Shown here piece by piece: positions 22,873-23,728 of a DNA stretch of 23,728 bases. Location: positions 1 through 23,728 of the forward strand of contig UREY01000029.1 in NCBI GenBank assembly GCA_900546915.1, given 5' to 3'. The notes beneath the pieces were generated by a model. The model did no database searches and was not told the origin of the DNA. It saw only the letters and a program-made list of their open reading frames with translations. Within the stretch, counting starts at the first letter, position 1, and every line of letters starts with the position of its first letter. Made by a program: the position numbers and the translations under genes. This DNA comes from an uncultured Eubacteriales bacterium (GTDB taxonomy: Bacteria > Bacillota > Clostridia > Oscillospirales > Oscillospiraceae).

Positions 22873-22897
22873 CCTTTCCGCCATATTATGGGAAAGG
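22873..22897 (-). promoter_or_regulatory. Inverted repeat masking the catalase ribosome binding site
   Basis: On the minus strand CCTTTCC (22897-22891) is a perfect complement of GGAAAGG (22879-22873), with an 11-base loop. The second arm includes the GGAAAGG of the ribosome site, so in RNA it could be paired and closed. The outer bases CCGCC/GGCGG offer an alternative pairing. Confidence 0.5.
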
Positions 22898-22915
22898 GGC
22901 GGTTCTTTTATACCC

Positions 22916-23344
22916 TCAGCCCCGGGGCAGCTCCTTGCACAGAAACAGCTCCGCCGGCTGCCGGTAGCCGGGGATGTCCAGCAGCAGGCAGCCGCAGTCC
23001 CGGTAACCCAGCTTCCGGTAGAAATGCTGCGCCGGTTCGTCCGACTGGGTGGAGACCAGAACCATGCCGTGCCCCGCCCGGCTCATTTCCGCCTCCCAGA
23101 GGGCCATGGCCGCCCGGCCGTGGCCCTGCCTCCGGGCGCTCGCCTCCAGGAACAGGAGGTTTAAAAAGGGAATTTGCTCCCAAAACAGCTGGTACCGCAG
23201 GACCCCCACCGGCTGCCCTTCCTCCAGAACCCACCAGGCCATGCTCCGGCGGACCGCCGCGAGAAACCCCGCCCGGCACACATGCCGGTCCAGCTCCCGC
23301 CAGGCCCCCCAATCCCCCGGCAAGGCGGGCTGTATAGACGTCAT
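22916..23344 (-). CDS. GNAT family N-acetyltransferase
   Basis: A 142-aa acetyl-CoA-dependent acetyltransferase of the GNAT fold. The acetyl-CoA binding motif A is RRQGHG in LLFLEASARRQGHGRAAM (around residues 66-83), and motif B is SDEPAQHFYRKLGYRDCG (around 101-118), the usual ending of the fold. The length is typical of a single-domain member. The start is ATG 23344, with AGGAGG 8 bases upstream. The substrate cannot be deduced. It lies between the repeat protein and the catalase on the same strand without a clear terminator on either side, so co-transcription is possible. Confidence 0.9.
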   Translation of the reverse strand: MTSIQPALPGDWGAWRELDRHVCRAGFLAAVRRSMAWWVLEEGQPVGVLRYQLFWEQIPFLNLLFLEASARRQGHGRAAMALWEAEMSRAGHGMVLVSTQSDEPAQHFYRKLGYRDCGCLLLDIPGYRQPAELFLCKELPRG

Positions 23345-23399
23345 ACCATCAACCTCCTGTGTGGTAGAAAAGCACCCCGGACGCAGCGCATACCGGCGC

Positions 23400-23728
23400 T
23401 CAGCCGTCCGACGGATTGCCCGTGAGAGTTAAATAGAGAACTGCGATTTCCGGATGATCCGGGTTGGATTCATGCAGCTTCTTCAGCTTATCCACCGTTT
23501 CCGCCCGTTTTGTACCTTCTTGTTTGCAGGCTAACACAAACAGGCCTTTCGCGTATGCCAATGCCATTTCGGGATTGTTTGGGTAGGAATCATGCAGTGC
23601 ACACAGCGTGTGGATTGTTCCTTCTGCACGTGCAACCTCCTGGACAACGGATAGGTTCACGAGGCCTTGCGCATATACCCATGCGATATCGTGAGAGTCT
23701 GGGTAGGAATCGTGCAGTGCACACAGCG
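23400..23728 (-). CDS. 40-residue tandem-repeat protein, C-terminal part
   Basis: Runs off the right edge; 108 residues ending at the TGA at 23402-23400 are visible. They consist of near-identical 40-residue units: one beginning LCALHDSYPDSHDIAWVYAQ, one beginning LCALHDSYPNNPEMALAYAK, and a last half unit LKKLHESNPDHPEIAVLYLT. The pattern of two helices with a conserved Asn/Asp-Pro-Glu turn resembles TPR-like solenoids, although the 40-residue period is longer than a classical TPR. Such proteins usually mediate protein contacts; the partner is unknown. A GTG at 23660 would be an internal start only, since the repeat frame stays open to the edge. Confidence 0.75.
   Translation of the reverse strand, partial: LCALHDSYPDSHDIAWVYAQGLVNLSVVQEVARAEGTIHTLCALHDSYPNNPEMALAYAKGLFVLACKQEGTKRAETVDKLKKLHESNPDHPEIAVLYLTLTGNPSDG
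23461..23728 (-). repeat. 120-bp tandem coding repeat
   Basis: The plus-strand sequence GGGTAGGAATCATGCAGTGC at 23581 recurs at 23701 with one change, exactly 120 bases apart, and a more diverged copy starts at 23461. The spacing equals one 40-residue protein unit, and similarity is highest in the first half of each unit. Confidence 0.85.

Overview
The window looks like a chromosomal segment of a Gram-positive, GC-rich member of the Clostridia, probably an Oscillospiraceae-type gut anaerobe. This is inferred from several signs: S-layer-homology (SLH) anchoring, a Feo iron operon with two FeoA proteins and a FeoB-associated Cys-rich peptide, RNase Y, MtaB, a CotJC-like manganese catalase, strong GGAGG ribosome binding sites, and sigma-A type TTGACA/TATAAT promoters. 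I cannot assign a species from sequence alone.

Layout. 1-62 is the last codons of an SLH protein, followed by a terminator. 223-7140 encodes a 2305-residue secreted, SLH-anchored GH85 endo-beta-N-acetylglucosaminidase. It carries two discoidin-like domains, Ig-like modules and a roughly 390-residue alanine-rich stalk. 7141-7540 holds a hairpin and a palindromic repeat element. On the minus strand follow a Na/Pi cotransporter-PhoU protein (9307-7541) and a MATE transporter (10822-9428). Next come a tRNA-Met/tRNA-Glu pair with its own promoter and terminator, and mtaB (12600-11308). A small HPr/Crh-like gene lies on the plus strand (12771-13019). A minus-strand pair of low-molecular-weight phosphatase and DUF2284 protein (14087-13061) follows.

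17569-14321 is a minus-strand ferrous iron uptake operon, feoA-feoA-feoB-FeoB-associated peptide. It has a near-consensus promoter and two inverted-repeat operators. aspS (18003-19757) runs divergently from it and is followed by a second copy of the palindromic element. rny (21537-19984) has a long leader. The right end holds a manganese catalase, a GNAT acetyltransferase and the C-terminus of a 40-residue-repeat protein, all on the minus strand.

How the genes work together. The GH85 enzyme would release N-glycans from host or dietary glycoproteins at the cell surface, with the stalk spacing the catalytic head away from the S-layer. The other genes are housekeeping: iron and phosphate uptake, translation, RNA decay and peroxide defence. 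The least explained features are the stalk's 112-residue higher-order repeat, the covarying palindromic element present twice, the His-less HPr homologue behind an operator-like palindrome, the enlarged acidic loop of FeoB, and the long rny leader. No CRISPR array, prophage or transposase was seen.
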